From IMG/VR virus record IMGVR_UViG_3300031599_001121, positions 1 through 23,614 of that record: DNA of 23,614 bases; one strand, 5' to 3'. The DNA comes from a virus. Position 1 is the stretch's first letter, and every line of letters begins with the position of its first letter. Position numbers and translations under genes: made by a program. The notes under the pieces are model-generated. The model saw only the letters and a program-made list of their open reading frames with translations, ran no database searches and was not told where the DNA came from. Shown here piece by piece: positions 1-8,009 of this stretch.

Positions 1-2
1 AC

Positions 3-518
3 TACTATCCAGAAAGCGAAGTTGACTATTACAAGGAAGTAGAATATATAGATTATAAATTTAATTACTGCAAGGAAGAGTTTATACACACTGATAATAC
101 TGAATGGAGTACTGGCGTGTATCGCGACGCCCAGCAAGTTGTTGTTCCTGCTAGTGGTATGTTGTACTTAAATTTAATTGAAGAAGGAAATGTTGTATTT
201 TATGACTACAATCAAAAGGCTTTAGATTATTGGAAGGAACACTGTCCAAGAAAAGCCAGTATAACATATAAATTTGTTAAAACAGATTTACTTAATGATT
301 TTAATCTAATAGATTCTATAGATCCTAAACTAAACACTTTTGTAAATTTATCTAATATATTTTGTTACGAAGGAACTGCTTCAAAGTATTCATTAAAGCA
401 TAGATTGCTTGCACAAGAAAATTTAGTAAATTTATTATCAAAACGTATTAAAAATCTACGAATAAACTTTGCACACAGAGCAAATCCTGATGTTTTAAAG
501 ATAGCAACTTGGCACTAA
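3..518 (+). CDS. SAM-dependent methyltransferase-like protein, 3' part (5' end outside window)
   Basis: The reading frame is open from the first bases of the window and ends at TAA 516-518, so this is the C-terminal 171 residues of a longer protein; the in-frame GTG at 117 is probably internal. About 45 residues in there is a small-residue turn (VVVPASGMLYLN) followed about 20 residues later by an acidic strand end (FYDYNQKAL) and then KTDLLND. That order resembles motif I, post-I and motif II of Rossmann-fold class I methyltransferases, where the turn and the acidic residue hold S-adenosylmethionine. The substrate is unknown. The gene meets the minus-strand radical SAM gene tail-to-tail with a 4-base overlap and no terminator hairpin. 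The motifs are degenerate, so another Rossmann enzyme is possible. Confidence 0.55.
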   Translation, partial: YYPESEVDYYKEVEYIDYKFNYCKEEFIHTDNTEWSTGVYRDAQQVVVPASGMLYLNLIEEGNVVFYDYNQKALDYWKEHCPRKASITYKFVKTDLLNDFNLIDSIDPKLNTFVNLSNIFCYEGTASKYSLKHRLLAQENLVNLLSKRIKNLRINFAHRANPDVLKIATWH

Positions 519-1921
519 AGTAAATGTGCTAACTCTGGAAATACTTGTGCTGCATTTAGTCCGCGAATAGCATCAAGTTTATTTACATATTCTTTGAAAC
601 CTGATAACAAATGACTATTGTCTTTACTATCCATATGCTTTAACAATCCTTCCCACTGTCGCCAGCCTTTAGGATTATGTATCCAAAATTCATCTTCTTG
701 TGTATAGTTATCCCATAACCATGTTTTAAGTTCTGCAAAACGCTCACGTACATCTTGCTTGTCTGCTTCAGGCAAGATTGTAATGTTAAGGAATGTAGGT
801 ATGTGTACTAAATGTGCATTAACTAATCCGCCGCCCATTGTTACTCCATTTATTAATCCAACATTCATTTTCTTAAAATTGCTGTTTACTTTCCACTTTA
901 TAAAGTCTGGTATATGTTTGATGTTGAATATTTGTACTGCTGTTGCCATACTAACATGTATGTTATCAGGAGTATTGTCTAACATATGCAAAGTGCGCTC
1001 TACTTCTGAAAACTTTCCAGGGAAGCGTATATAATCGTCACGTTCAAAACTTGCATCAACACTAACTGCAAACTTAACTTTACGGAACTTGCTCCACAAC
1101 TCAATTAGCTCGTTATCTACAAGAAGTCCATTTGAATTATAGCGTAATAACACTTTGTCTTGATAACCTTGTCTAACAATTTCTTGAATGAACATTTTAT
1201 GTTCTTTAATCATTAAAGGTTCGCCGCCGGCAAAGTAGACTTGTTTTAGATTAGGTATTTGTGCATACAACTCTTTCCAGAATGATTCTTTTTCGTGCCA
1301 CTTGTTATTAAATTCTTTCTTATCCCATGTCATCTGTTTCTTTACAGATTCATCTTCTAACTGCGGAACGAGTTTCTGCCAGTCTGCAACCCACTTGCTT
1401 GAATCATGCGGACTGCACATTACACATTTAATATTACAAGTATGTCCTAAACGCAAATCTAGGTATTGCAAGCGTTCAGGCACAGTGCCATCTTCTTCTG
1501 TTTGACGTATTAATTCTTCAGCGTCAACACCTTCGTCATTTAACCAAGTATAAGTTTCCCAGATACGTTTACTAACAATACCTTGTGATTCTTCGTCAAA
1601 GCATCCTGTACAACTTGCTGGTATTTCACCGGCGAGCATAGTAGTACGGACATTTTTCATAAAGTCGCTGTTCCATGCTTCCATAGGAGTAACTTTTCCA
1701 AAGTTAGCATGACTTCCGTCTTTGTTTTTAATTAATCCAACAGTGTGATTTTCTCCTGCACCGCTTGCATTTGCAGTACAGCATAATCTCATATCGCCAT
1801 TAGGACGAGTTGCTAAGTGTATCCACGGTAGTACACAAAACGTGCAACTTGATTTAGTTTCTAATTCGCGTTGAAACTTCCCTAAAATTGTATCTTCTTT
1901 ATCGTACCAATACTTAGACAT
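515..1921 (-). CDS. Radical SAM protein with N-terminal twitch-type cysteine cluster
   Basis: A 468-residue radical SAM enzyme. The core motif CNIKCVMC (C162, C166, C169) would bind the [4Fe-4S] cluster that cleaves AdoMet, and AGGEP follows about 90 residues later. Ahead of the core is a separate cysteine set: CTFC (26-29), CC (47-48) after an NGDMRL segment, and CTGC (104-107). This looks like a SPASM/twitch auxiliary cluster placed N-terminally rather than at the usual C-terminal position. I chose ATG 1921, which has AGGA about nine bases upstream and a GATAAGTA box behind it; an in-frame start at 2002 would add 27 residues that do not look conserved. Twitch radical SAM proteins of this kind are common in marine T4-like phages, but their substrates are largely unknown. 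The gene is divergent from the ten-gene plus operon and may serve the same pathway. Confidence 0.88.
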   Translation of the reverse strand: MSKYWYDKEDTILGKFQRELETKSSCTFCVLPWIHLATRPNGDMRLCCTANASGAGENHTVGLIKNKDGSHANFGKVTPMEAWNSDFMKNVRTTMLAGEIPASCTGCFDEESQGIVSKRIWETYTWLNDEGVDAEELIRQTEEDGTVPERLQYLDLRLGHTCNIKCVMCSPHDSSKWVADWQKLVPQLEDESVKKQMTWDKKEFNNKWHEKESFWKELYAQIPNLKQVYFAGGEPLMIKEHKMFIQEIVRQGYQDKVLLRYNSNGLLVDNELIELWSKFRKVKFAVSVDASFERDDYIRFPGKFSEVERTLHMLDNTPDNIHVSMATAVQIFNIKHIPDFIKWKVNSNFKKMNVGLINGVTMGGGLVNAHLVHIPTFLNITILPEADKQDVRERFAELKTWLWDNYTQEDEFWIHNPKGWRQWEGLLKHMDSKDNSHLLSGFKEYVNKLDAIRGLNAAQVFPELAHLL

Positions 1922-1940
1922 ATGTTTTCCTGTTATCGTG

Positions 1941-1948
1941 TACTTATC
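1941..1948 (-). promoter_or_regulatory. Candidate T4-like late promoter box (GATAAGTA)
   Basis: On the minus strand the octamer GATAAGTA lies 19 bases upstream of ATG 1921. T4 late promoters use TATAAATA just upstream of the start site; this box matches six of eight positions. It sits in the only divergent intergenic gap. Similar boxes precede 17644 and 20819, which raises confidence, but short AT-rich octamers are common in such DNA. Confidence 0.35.
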
Positions 1949-2015
1949 AACAGAGCTCGACGTATGTGCATCAGTTTGGCAATGAGATTGAAAGACTAGC
2001 AACTAAATATTGTTA

Positions 2016-2522
2016 ATGAAGCATTTAGGTAATATAGAAAATAACAACTGGATTACCCAAGTTGTAGAGCAAGTAATGTCTAAAGAAGGTATATTACGTC
2101 CTAAGCAAGGCGGAGTTCCAGAAGGTGCCAAAGGCAAAAGCGAGTGGCAGAAAGCAATTGATGCAGGATACGATCCTACTGCTGTGTACTTTCAAATGTT
2201 TACTACAGACAATTTACAAATAGACGTTCCAGATATTTCAACGTGTGGTAGACAGCAACACTGGTGGATTACTAAGATGCTGCCTGGTAACTTTATGCCA
2301 ATGCACGTAGATCCTCATACTGTGCAACAACAAAATGCAGATAGATTTTGGATACCATTACAAGACTGGCAACCTGGACACATTTTTATGTACGAAGACT
2401 ATGTTACAACTGACTACAAAAAAGGTGATATATTTCAATACACAAATAGTGCTGCGTTACATGGTGCAGCTAACATAGGATCTACTCCAAGAGTAGTATT
2501 ACAGGTTACATTACATGAATAA
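2016..2522 (+). CDS. 2-oxoglutarate/Fe(II)-dependent oxygenase
   Basis: A 168-residue protein with the metal triad of the double-stranded beta-helix oxygenases: MHVDPH supplies H97 and D99, LHGAANIG supplies the distal H149, and R159 ten residues later (TPRVVLQ) fits the 2-oxoglutarate carboxylate-binding residue. Such enzymes couple oxidation of 2-oxoglutarate to hydroxylation, and some to desaturation or halogenation, of a second substrate. Short single-domain versions are frequent in marine myoviruses. ATG 2016 is preferred; an in-frame TTG two codons earlier is possible, and neither has a clear ribosome-binding site. It opens the plus-strand operon and overlaps the halogenase gene by 8 bases. 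The substrate is unknown; a role in tailoring the operon's product is inferred. Confidence 0.8.
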   Translation: MKHLGNIENNNWITQVVEQVMSKEGILRPKQGGVPEGAKGKSEWQKAIDAGYDPTAVYFQMFTTDNLQIDVPDISTCGRQQHWWITKMLPGNFMPMHVDPHTVQQQNADRFWIPLQDWQPGHIFMYEDYVTTDYKKGDIFQYTNSAALHGAANIGSTPRVVLQVTLHE

Positions 2523-4074
2523 AAAAATAGTAATAGTCGGTGGTGGCACAGCAGGGTGGATGACTGCTGCTTATCTTGCAAAGTACCACGGCAGTGAAAA
2601 TGTTACAGTTGTAGAGTCTGCTACTATTCCAAAGATCGGAATTGGTGAAAGTGTTACTCCGCACGTTCGAGATTTCTTTGAAGAGATTGACATGGACGAA
2701 ACCGACTGGATGAAAGAAACAGGTGCTATTCACAAGTATGCAAATAAGTTTGTTGACTGGTGCGGTGCAGATGACGAGTCGTATTTTAGTTTTAATTACA
2801 CTACTCCTGCAAAACACCTGTACAAGGATATATCTAAAAATGTATCCAGCAACGATTTTAGTGAAAATACTACACAAGCAAGAACTATAGATATTTTATC
2901 TCACTTCTTGCATAATAATACGTATGACAGATTTGATCAATACTTTTGCCCACAGTTTCATTATATGGAAAATAATGTTTCTCCATATAATAACAATACT
3001 GCTGTGTTAAATCAAGCACACAGTTATGCCCATCATATTAACGCAGAGCTTATAGGCACTTATATTAAAACTAAAGTTGCTCCTAATATTACTAATATAA
3101 TTGCCAATGTTATTAAAGTAAATGTACACGAAGAAGACATTAGTTCAATCGAATTAGACAATGGATCTATAATAACTGCTGACTGGTTTATCGACTGTAC
3201 CGGGTTTAGTAAAGTATTAGTTAATGCACTAGACTGGAAAACAAAAACATACGATCATCCAATAGATAGTGCCTGGGTGTGCCAAACCGATTATAGCAAT
3301 CCTGAATCCGAGATGGTAAACTATACACAAAGTATTGCAGAGCCATACGGATGGCGTTTTAATATAGGACTATATCATCGTGCCGGGAACGGCTACTGTT
3401 TTAGTTCACAACATGTTAGTGACGAGGATGCTAAAGAGCATTTTCTAAAACAAATTAAGACTCCTAAAAACGAACCAAGATTAATTAAATGGAAGCCTGA
3501 GAGATTAGAAACGTTTGCTAACGGAAACTGTGTAGCTGTTGGCCTAACGTGTGGATTTGTCGAGCCACTTGAAGCAAATGCGCTATACACCATAGTTACT
3601 AGTATTAGAAGATTGAACGAAGTATTAAATCTAGCAAATTATGATTCGTATAATGAAAAAATGGCATGTACTATTGACGACATTGCTGATTTTATTTTAG
3701 TACACTATACGCTTAGTCCTAGAACAGATACTAAATTTTGGACAGACATGCAGGTAATGGGAAAAGCAAACGATCATGCATCTTTAGTTATAGACAAAAT
3801 TTATAACAAACGTAATAGTATGCTTGGGGCTATTACAGGATATACTATGTTTCCTGATTATATGTGGGCACAACTTGCAGCTCACTGGAATATAGATTTC
3901 GACATTCGGAATAAATCTAGCGATGCAGATAAAATATTAGCAAAGATGCATTTTGATTTTAATAATAATAAACACAAGTATATTTCATCATTAGGCGAAA
4001 ACAACTACGCATGGCTTAAGAGTAATATCTTTGGAAATGTACCTAGCAAAAAATGGAAAGCCAGTAGTGAGTAG
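2515..4074 (+). CDS. FAD-dependent tryptophan-halogenase-like protein
   Basis: A 519-residue flavoprotein of the tryptophan halogenase family, enzymes that use FADH2, oxygen and halide to make hypohalous acid. The FAD-binding GGGTAGW (G9-G14) is N-terminal. K74 in GAIHKYANKFVDW aligns with the lysine that forms the chloramine or positions HOCl in PrnA-type enzymes, and E353 in EPLEANALY matches the conserved EPLES-type glutamate. The WxWxIP signature is altered: W280-R-F282-N-I284-G285, with the second Trp replaced by Phe and the Pro by Gly. Length is close to the family norm (about 500-540). No flavin reductase is encoded in the window, so reduced flavin must come from elsewhere. The operon position next to a 2OG oxygenase suggests tailoring of a shared product. 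It could be a flavin monooxygenase rather than a halogenase. Confidence 0.85.
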   Translation: MNKKIVIVGGGTAGWMTAAYLAKYHGSENVTVVESATIPKIGIGESVTPHVRDFFEEIDMDETDWMKETGAIHKYANKFVDWCGADDESYFSFNYTTPAKHLYKDISKNVSSNDFSENTTQARTIDILSHFLHNNTYDRFDQYFCPQFHYMENNVSPYNNNTAVLNQAHSYAHHINAELIGTYIKTKVAPNITNIIANVIKVNVHEEDISSIELDNGSIITADWFIDCTGFSKVLVNALDWKTKTYDHPIDSAWVCQTDYSNPESEMVNYTQSIAEPYGWRFNIGLYHRAGNGYCFSSQHVSDEDAKEHFLKQIKTPKNEPRLIKWKPERLETFANGNCVAVGLTCGFVEPLEANALYTIVTSIRRLNEVLNLANYDSYNEKMACTIDDIADFILVHYTLSPRTDTKFWTDMQVMGKANDHASLVIDKIYNKRNSMLGAITGYTMFPDYMWAQLAAHWNIDFDIRNKSSDADKILAKMHFDFNNNKHKYISSLGENNYAWLKSNIFGNVPSKKWKASSE

Positions 4075-4504
4075 CGTCGAACAAGGTATTTCTGAATGGA
4101 TTGATAAGATTTCAGAAACACGTTCTGAATTAGGCAATATGCCAGTTTGTCCTTTTGCTAAAAACGCAAAATATAAAATAATAGAATTAGCAGACGAAGA
4201 AACATTAAATCCAGACTTTAGTACAGTTGAAGTAATACTTTACATAGTAAATAGCAGTTATAGCTTTGAGCAAGTAGAAAACATATCATCAGAGTATAAT
4301 AAAATATTTCCTAATCTGGTATTCCTTCCTGACAGTAAACACAGGTATTCACATATCAACGGAGTACAGTCTAACAACGATAAGTACAATTTAATACTAT
4401 GTCAAGAACGAAGCGAGTTACAGGCTGCAAGAGATCGGCTTTCCCAAACAACATATTATACGCACTGGGATGAAAGATATTTGAAGGAGATTTTAGACCA
4501 ATGA
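4067..4504 (+). CDS. Conserved hypothetical protein with CPFA motif
   Basis: An acidic protein of about 145 residues with no signal peptide or membrane segment. Its one recognisable feature is a segment of the form EWI...MPVCPFAKNAKY near the N-terminus, which recalls the W...LCPFAK start of DUF1415-type proteins; I would not assign the family on that alone. Start choice is uncertain: GTG 4067 has GGAAAG seven bases upstream and overlaps the halogenase gene by only 8 bases, while ATG 4037 and TTG 4031 are in frame but lack a ribosome-binding site. It ends in an ATGA overlap with the next gene. Its place directly behind the halogenase-like gene suggests a joint role, for example as a helper or substrate-binding protein, but nothing in the sequence shows this. 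Confidence 0.7.
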   Translation: MSSVEQGISEWIDKISETRSELGNMPVCPFAKNAKYKIIELADEETLNPDFSTVEVILYIVNSSYSFEQVENISSEYNKIFPNLVFLPDSKHRYSHINGVQSNNDKYNLILCQERSELQAARDRLSQTTYYTHWDERYLKEILDQ

Positions 4505-5121
4505 CAGACAATATATACCACCGCTATGTAAGCTTACCGTTTGAATATCCTAAACCAGAAATCTTTAACGAAGGTTCGAAAAATTATACAGCACTAATAG
4601 AAGACAAATATATTCATCCTCCTTTTAAAGAATGGATAGAAAGTTTTGGACTAACTATATCAAATGTATTAGAAGGATTTTATACTCCTCCAAACGGCGG
4701 AAGAGTTCCTTTACATTCAGACACATCTTCTATGCCTGGCGATAATGATTGTTGTAAATTAAACTTTACATGGGGATCACCAGATAGTACAACCCAATGG
4801 TATAAAATTAAAAATGACTCTAAAATAAAAAAGCATTACTTAGACGAAGCAGACGCTAACCAAAAATTTTACGAAGCAGGCATTGAACCTGATTTAGATA
4901 TAACTTATGTATTATTTGCCGATCACGAAGATGCAGATATAGTTCACGAAGTTGTTATAGACCGGCCTAGCTTACTTAACATTAGCCAATTACATTCTAC
5001 ATGGAACCCGTCGCCTACTGAACATCGCTGGTCATTGTGCTTTACACTTCTAGAAAATAAAAAACCATTAACATTTAAAAGAGCATTAGAAATATTCGAA
5101 ACTTACACGGAGAAATCATGA
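4501..5121 (+). CDS. 2OG-Fe(II) oxygenase-like (beta-helix hydroxylase) protein
   Basis: A 206-residue protein with a plausible oxygenase triad: PLHSD gives H72 and D74, QLHSTWN gives H165, and R176 in EHRWSLCF eleven residues later fits the 2-oxoglutarate-binding arginine. The spacing and the run of beta strands between resemble cupin-like aspartyl/asparaginyl hydroxylases and PhyH-type enzymes. It is more divergent than the other two oxygenases in this operon. AAGGAG lies about eleven bases before the ATG, and the gene is joined to both neighbours by ATGA overlaps. With the gene at 2016 and the one at 8379 it makes three predicted hydroxylases in one operon. If the triad is non-functional it could be a binding protein with the same fold. 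Confidence 0.6.
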   Translation: MTDNIYHRYVSLPFEYPKPEIFNEGSKNYTALIEDKYIHPPFKEWIESFGLTISNVLEGFYTPPNGGRVPLHSDTSSMPGDNDCCKLNFTWGSPDSTTQWYKIKNDSKIKKHYLDEADANQKFYEAGIEPDLDITYVLFADHEDADIVHEVVIDRPSLLNISQLHSTWNPSPTEHRWSLCFTLLENKKPLTFKRALEIFETYTEKS

Positions 5122-6269
5122 AATATACAGGCCTATTACCAGAAGTACAACCAGACAATGAAGAAGTAGAACTGCCGTTACCATATTGGAAATTTGGTGA
5201 AATACGAGACGGAAGAAAAGTAATTGATCCAATTTTGCAATTCGGCTGCTACGTCTTAGGGTATCATAACCAAGAAATTATTGATTATGTATACGACACT
5301 ATGAAAAATAACAAACCAGAAATAGGCGAACATTTTATGCCTAAAACTGATACGTTGCGCTTAAATCATATTAGTTTTCAACTTGCTGAAAGAGTACGTG
5401 AAATTTCAGGAATGAATCCTTTTTACGCTCTTAGTGGGTCTGATGCTAATGAAGGAGCAGTTAAACTTGCATGTGCGTACCAGTTCCAAAAAGGAAATTA
5501 CCATAAAAAAACTATTGTAGGATTTTTAGAAAGTTACCACGGCAGTACAAATTTTACTCAAAGTATCGGACACGATAATTTTATGGATGCACCGTTTTAT
5601 ACACTAGATCCAAATCCATCAGTAAAGCGCATACCTAGAGATGCTAGTAAGTTTGACGAAGTTGATTGGGATTCTGTAGCAGCAGTAGTTATTGAAACTT
5701 GTGCATATGGCAATGTTATGATTCCGCCTTCAGCAGAATTTTGGGCAAGCTTAGATAACATACGAACCAAGCACGATGTAGTAATAATTATTGATGATAT
5801 CTTTATGGGCGGTGGCAAGTCTGGAACTTACATTGGTTGGGAAAATATGAACATACGTCCTGATATTTCAACAATGGGTAAAGCAATTACTGGAGGATTT
5901 TTTCCGCTAAGTATGGTACTTTACAATGACAGAATTAAAAATACATTACCTAAGAACTTTAATTGGGAACACGGGTTTACATATTGTTTTAGTCTGCCCG
6001 GAGTAGCTGCTGCTGTAAAATACTTAGACATATTAGAAAGAGACAACTTATTAGACAATCATGATAGCATAGTAGAACGTGCTACAACAATATTTGAAGC
6101 TGCTGGATTCGAAGTATTTTATAGATTTGGATTGCACTTTCGGATTAGAAGACAACGTGACTATGGGTTAGAAAAATACTTTTATATTGTGCCAATTGCC
6201 GCAGATGATGAATATTTTGAAGCATTAGAGGAGAACCTACAATGGTTTACACAGAATACGACCCACTAG
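5118..6269 (+). CDS. Class III PLP-dependent aminotransferase
   Basis: A 383-residue fold-type I aminotransferase of class III (the ornithine/GABA/BioA/glutamate-semialdehyde aminomutase superfamily). Visible landmarks are LSGSDANEGAVK (105-116, phosphate cup), SYHG (139-142, ring stacking), IIIDDIFMG with D226 (bond to the pyridine nitrogen) and MGKAITGG with K255 (Schiff base). It is shorter than the usual 420-450 residues, mainly in the C-terminal small domain. It should move an amino group onto a ketone or aldehyde, or act as an aminomutase. It is preceded by GGAGA and overlaps the amidinotransferase gene by 28 bases, a coupling that suggests the amine it makes is passed to the next enzyme, as in streptidine-type pathways. 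The actual acceptor is unknown. Confidence 0.88.
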   Translation: MKYTGLLPEVQPDNEEVELPLPYWKFGEIRDGRKVIDPILQFGCYVLGYHNQEIIDYVYDTMKNNKPEIGEHFMPKTDTLRLNHISFQLAERVREISGMNPFYALSGSDANEGAVKLACAYQFQKGNYHKKTIVGFLESYHGSTNFTQSIGHDNFMDAPFYTLDPNPSVKRIPRDASKFDEVDWDSVAAVVIETCAYGNVMIPPSAEFWASLDNIRTKHDVVIIIDDIFMGGGKSGTYIGWENMNIRPDISTMGKAITGGFFPLSMVLYNDRIKNTLPKNFNWEHGFTYCFSLPGVAAAVKYLDILERDNLLDNHDSIVERATTIFEAAGFEVFYRFGLHFRIRRQRDYGLEKYFYIVPIAADDEYFEALEENLQWFTQNTTH

Positions 6270-7324
6270 AAGAAGTTATTGTTGCAGACTCATATGTAGG
6301 CGGCGACTTAGATCATTTATTTCCAAATGAAAACTTATCGCAGTTTAATCAAATACTAGATGAAACAAAAGAAGACTTTGACAAATTAGCAGACTTTTTA
6401 AAAGCAGGCAGCGTTACAGTTAAAAGACCAGACGTATATCATTATGATGGACATATTGCAATGCCGGGGTTTGATGTAAAGTTTCCAATGGGACCAACAG
6501 TTCCTAGAGACCAATACAAAGTAGCAGGTAAGACTATTGTGCAAACATATACTAGTTTAACTGATCGATATTTTGACGGACTAAGTTACTATAATATATT
6601 TTCGGATATGTTTGACGAAGGTTATAACTGGATTAGCCAAGCAGCTCCTCCATTAGTTCCTGTTACACCAAGTGACATATGGTATATGCCAGGACAAGAC
6701 CCCGAAACTAACATTTATCATAGTAAATTAAAAGACAGAGTACTATTCCACACAGCAACTATGTTTCCAGTAGGTGATAAAATTATTACTGCTGCTGATG
6801 GACCAGGTAATACAAAAGGTTACAAATGGCTTAAACGCAATTTACCCGAATTTGAATTTATAGAAAACATAGGCGGTCATTCTGAAAACTATGGTCACAT
6901 TGATCACGGATTTCTTATGATCGACGATGAAACAATTATACATGCTGGGATAGATTGGGTTCCTGTGGCATTGCGCCATCTAAAATTAATCGATGCTGAA
7001 GAATTTGTTCCTGTTCCTAAAACAAAAGAATATAAAACAAACTTTATTAATAAAGGTGGCAGATACGAATTAGACTGGGTCGAAAATTATTTAGGCAACT
7101 GGACAGGTTATAATCAAGACTGTTGCTTTGACCTTAACGTACTAGTTGTGGACAGAAACAATCTTATTTTTGGACGAGAAGTGCCAGATTTATTTAAATT
7201 CTTAAAAACACACGGAATTGATTGCCACGTATGCGACCAACGGCACATGCTGTTTTGGGAAGGCGGCATTCATTGCAGTACATTAGATACTAAAAGGCGC
7301 GGTTCTAAAAGATCAATCATTTAG
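6242..7324 (+). CDS. Amidinotransferase (glycine/inosamine amidinotransferase family)
   Basis: A 360-residue member of the arginine:glycine/inosamine-phosphate amidinotransferase family, which moves an amidino group from arginine to an amine through a Cys-amidino intermediate. C345 in GGIHCSTLDTKRRG is the expected nucleophile and H219 in GHIDHGF the general base; the N-terminal DPLEEVIVAD strand and C-terminal position of the cysteine fit the beta/alpha-propeller fold. Length matches the family (340-420). AGGAG precedes the ATG, which lies inside the 3' end of the aminotransferase gene. The pair resembles the StsC-StrB logic of streptidine synthesis (amine, then guanidine), which implies a guanidino-bearing product. 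Arginine or ornithine may alternatively be the relevant product, and I cannot name the acceptor. Confidence 0.88.
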   Translation: MVYTEYDPLEEVIVADSYVGGDLDHLFPNENLSQFNQILDETKEDFDKLADFLKAGSVTVKRPDVYHYDGHIAMPGFDVKFPMGPTVPRDQYKVAGKTIVQTYTSLTDRYFDGLSYYNIFSDMFDEGYNWISQAAPPLVPVTPSDIWYMPGQDPETNIYHSKLKDRVLFHTATMFPVGDKIITAADGPGNTKGYKWLKRNLPEFEFIENIGGHSENYGHIDHGFLMIDDETIIHAGIDWVPVALRHLKLIDAEEFVPVPKTKEYKTNFINKGGRYELDWVENYLGNWTGYNQDCCFDLNVLVVDRNNLIFGREVPDLFKFLKTHGIDCHVCDQRHMLFWEGGIHCSTLDTKRRGSKRSII

Positions 7325-7325
7325 T

Positions 7326-8009
7326 ATGGAACAATTAACTGTACAAGATATTATTAAGCAAGCTGGTGGGATAGAGTTAATCAATAACACCGGTATTGCT
7401 AGTAATAACAAGTACATGGTCCATGCCGAAGACACTATCGAAGAACAACTAAGATGGGCACATGCATTAAAGTTAAACCAGTTACAGCCTGTAGACATAC
7501 TAGAAATTGGCACTGGTGCAGGGTTCTTTCCGTTTATAAGTAAAGCATACGGACATAATGTAGATTCGTGTGATGATCGACATCCAGATAGCTGGTGGGA
7601 AGATGGCTATCAATTATTAAACGTAGATCCGAAGAATTATTTTATATACAAAAATACAAGTGTTGGCGATACTTTTGGTCAAAAGTTTGATATGATAGTT
7701 AGTTTTCGTAGCACGATAGGCACTACTACATATGTTGATCCACCGGATAGTGGTGTAGATGTTTGGAGCGTCGATGAATGGAAATTCTTCTTTAAAGACT
7801 GTTGTAAAAATTTATTAAAGACAGACAACAGTTTTATGTATTTTCAATGTAACAAAGGCTGTAACTTGCCGCCATATAATATGGATCCTAATCAAGTTAG
7901 CGACTGGGGATCTAAAGAACTTGGTGAATTTTTCTTACCATATCAAAACAATGATATTGCAGAAGCGCACCATTTTTACATTACAAAGGAACAGATTGAT
8001 ACCTTATGA
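7326..8009 (+). CDS. Class I SAM-dependent methyltransferase-fold protein
   Basis: A 227-residue Rossmann-fold protein. Motif I is DILEIGTGAGFFP (57-69), followed by an acidic turn SCDDRHPD (81-88) where the ribose-binding residue sits, and a motif IV-like strand KFDMIVSFRS. These make AdoMet binding likely. It starts one base after the amidinotransferase stop, without a clear ribosome-binding site, and its end overlaps speD by four bases. That linkage raises the possibility that it uses decarboxylated AdoMet, because aminopropyltransferases such as spermidine synthase share this fold; however the GGGDGG-type signature of spermidine synthases is not present. A methyltransferase acting on the operon's product (O- or N-methylation) is the simpler reading. 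The acceptor is unknown. Confidence 0.78.
   Translation: MEQLTVQDIIKQAGGIELINNTGIASNNKYMVHAEDTIEEQLRWAHALKLNQLQPVDILEIGTGAGFFPFISKAYGHNVDSCDDRHPDSWWEDGYQLLNVDPKNYFIYKNTSVGDTFGQKFDMIVSFRSTIGTTTYVDPPDSGVDVWSVDEWKFFFKDCCKNLLKTDNSFMYFQCNKGCNLPPYNMDPNQVSDWGSKELGEFFLPYQNNDIAEAHHFYITKEQIDTL

Noticed and set aside
117-119. GTG 117 as the true start of the first gene
   Set aside because: The frame stays open to the first bases of the window and the Rossmann motif begins only about nine residues after it, so an upstream start is more likely.
759-1034. Plus-strand frame inside the radical SAM gene at 515-1921
   Set aside because: It is fully nested antisense to a gene with clear motifs and its residue composition looks random.
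2002-2009. ACTAAATA just upstream of the 2016 start as a late promoter for the plus operon
   Set aside because: It matches only six of eight positions and lies seven bases from the ATG, which would leave almost no leader. I see no convincing promoter for this operon in the divergent gap.
2506-2877. Minus-strand 123-codon open frame under the halogenase-like gene
   Set aside because: It is antisense to a well-supported flavoenzyme, has no recognisable domain and no ribosome-binding site; typical of shadow frames in this AT-rich DNA.
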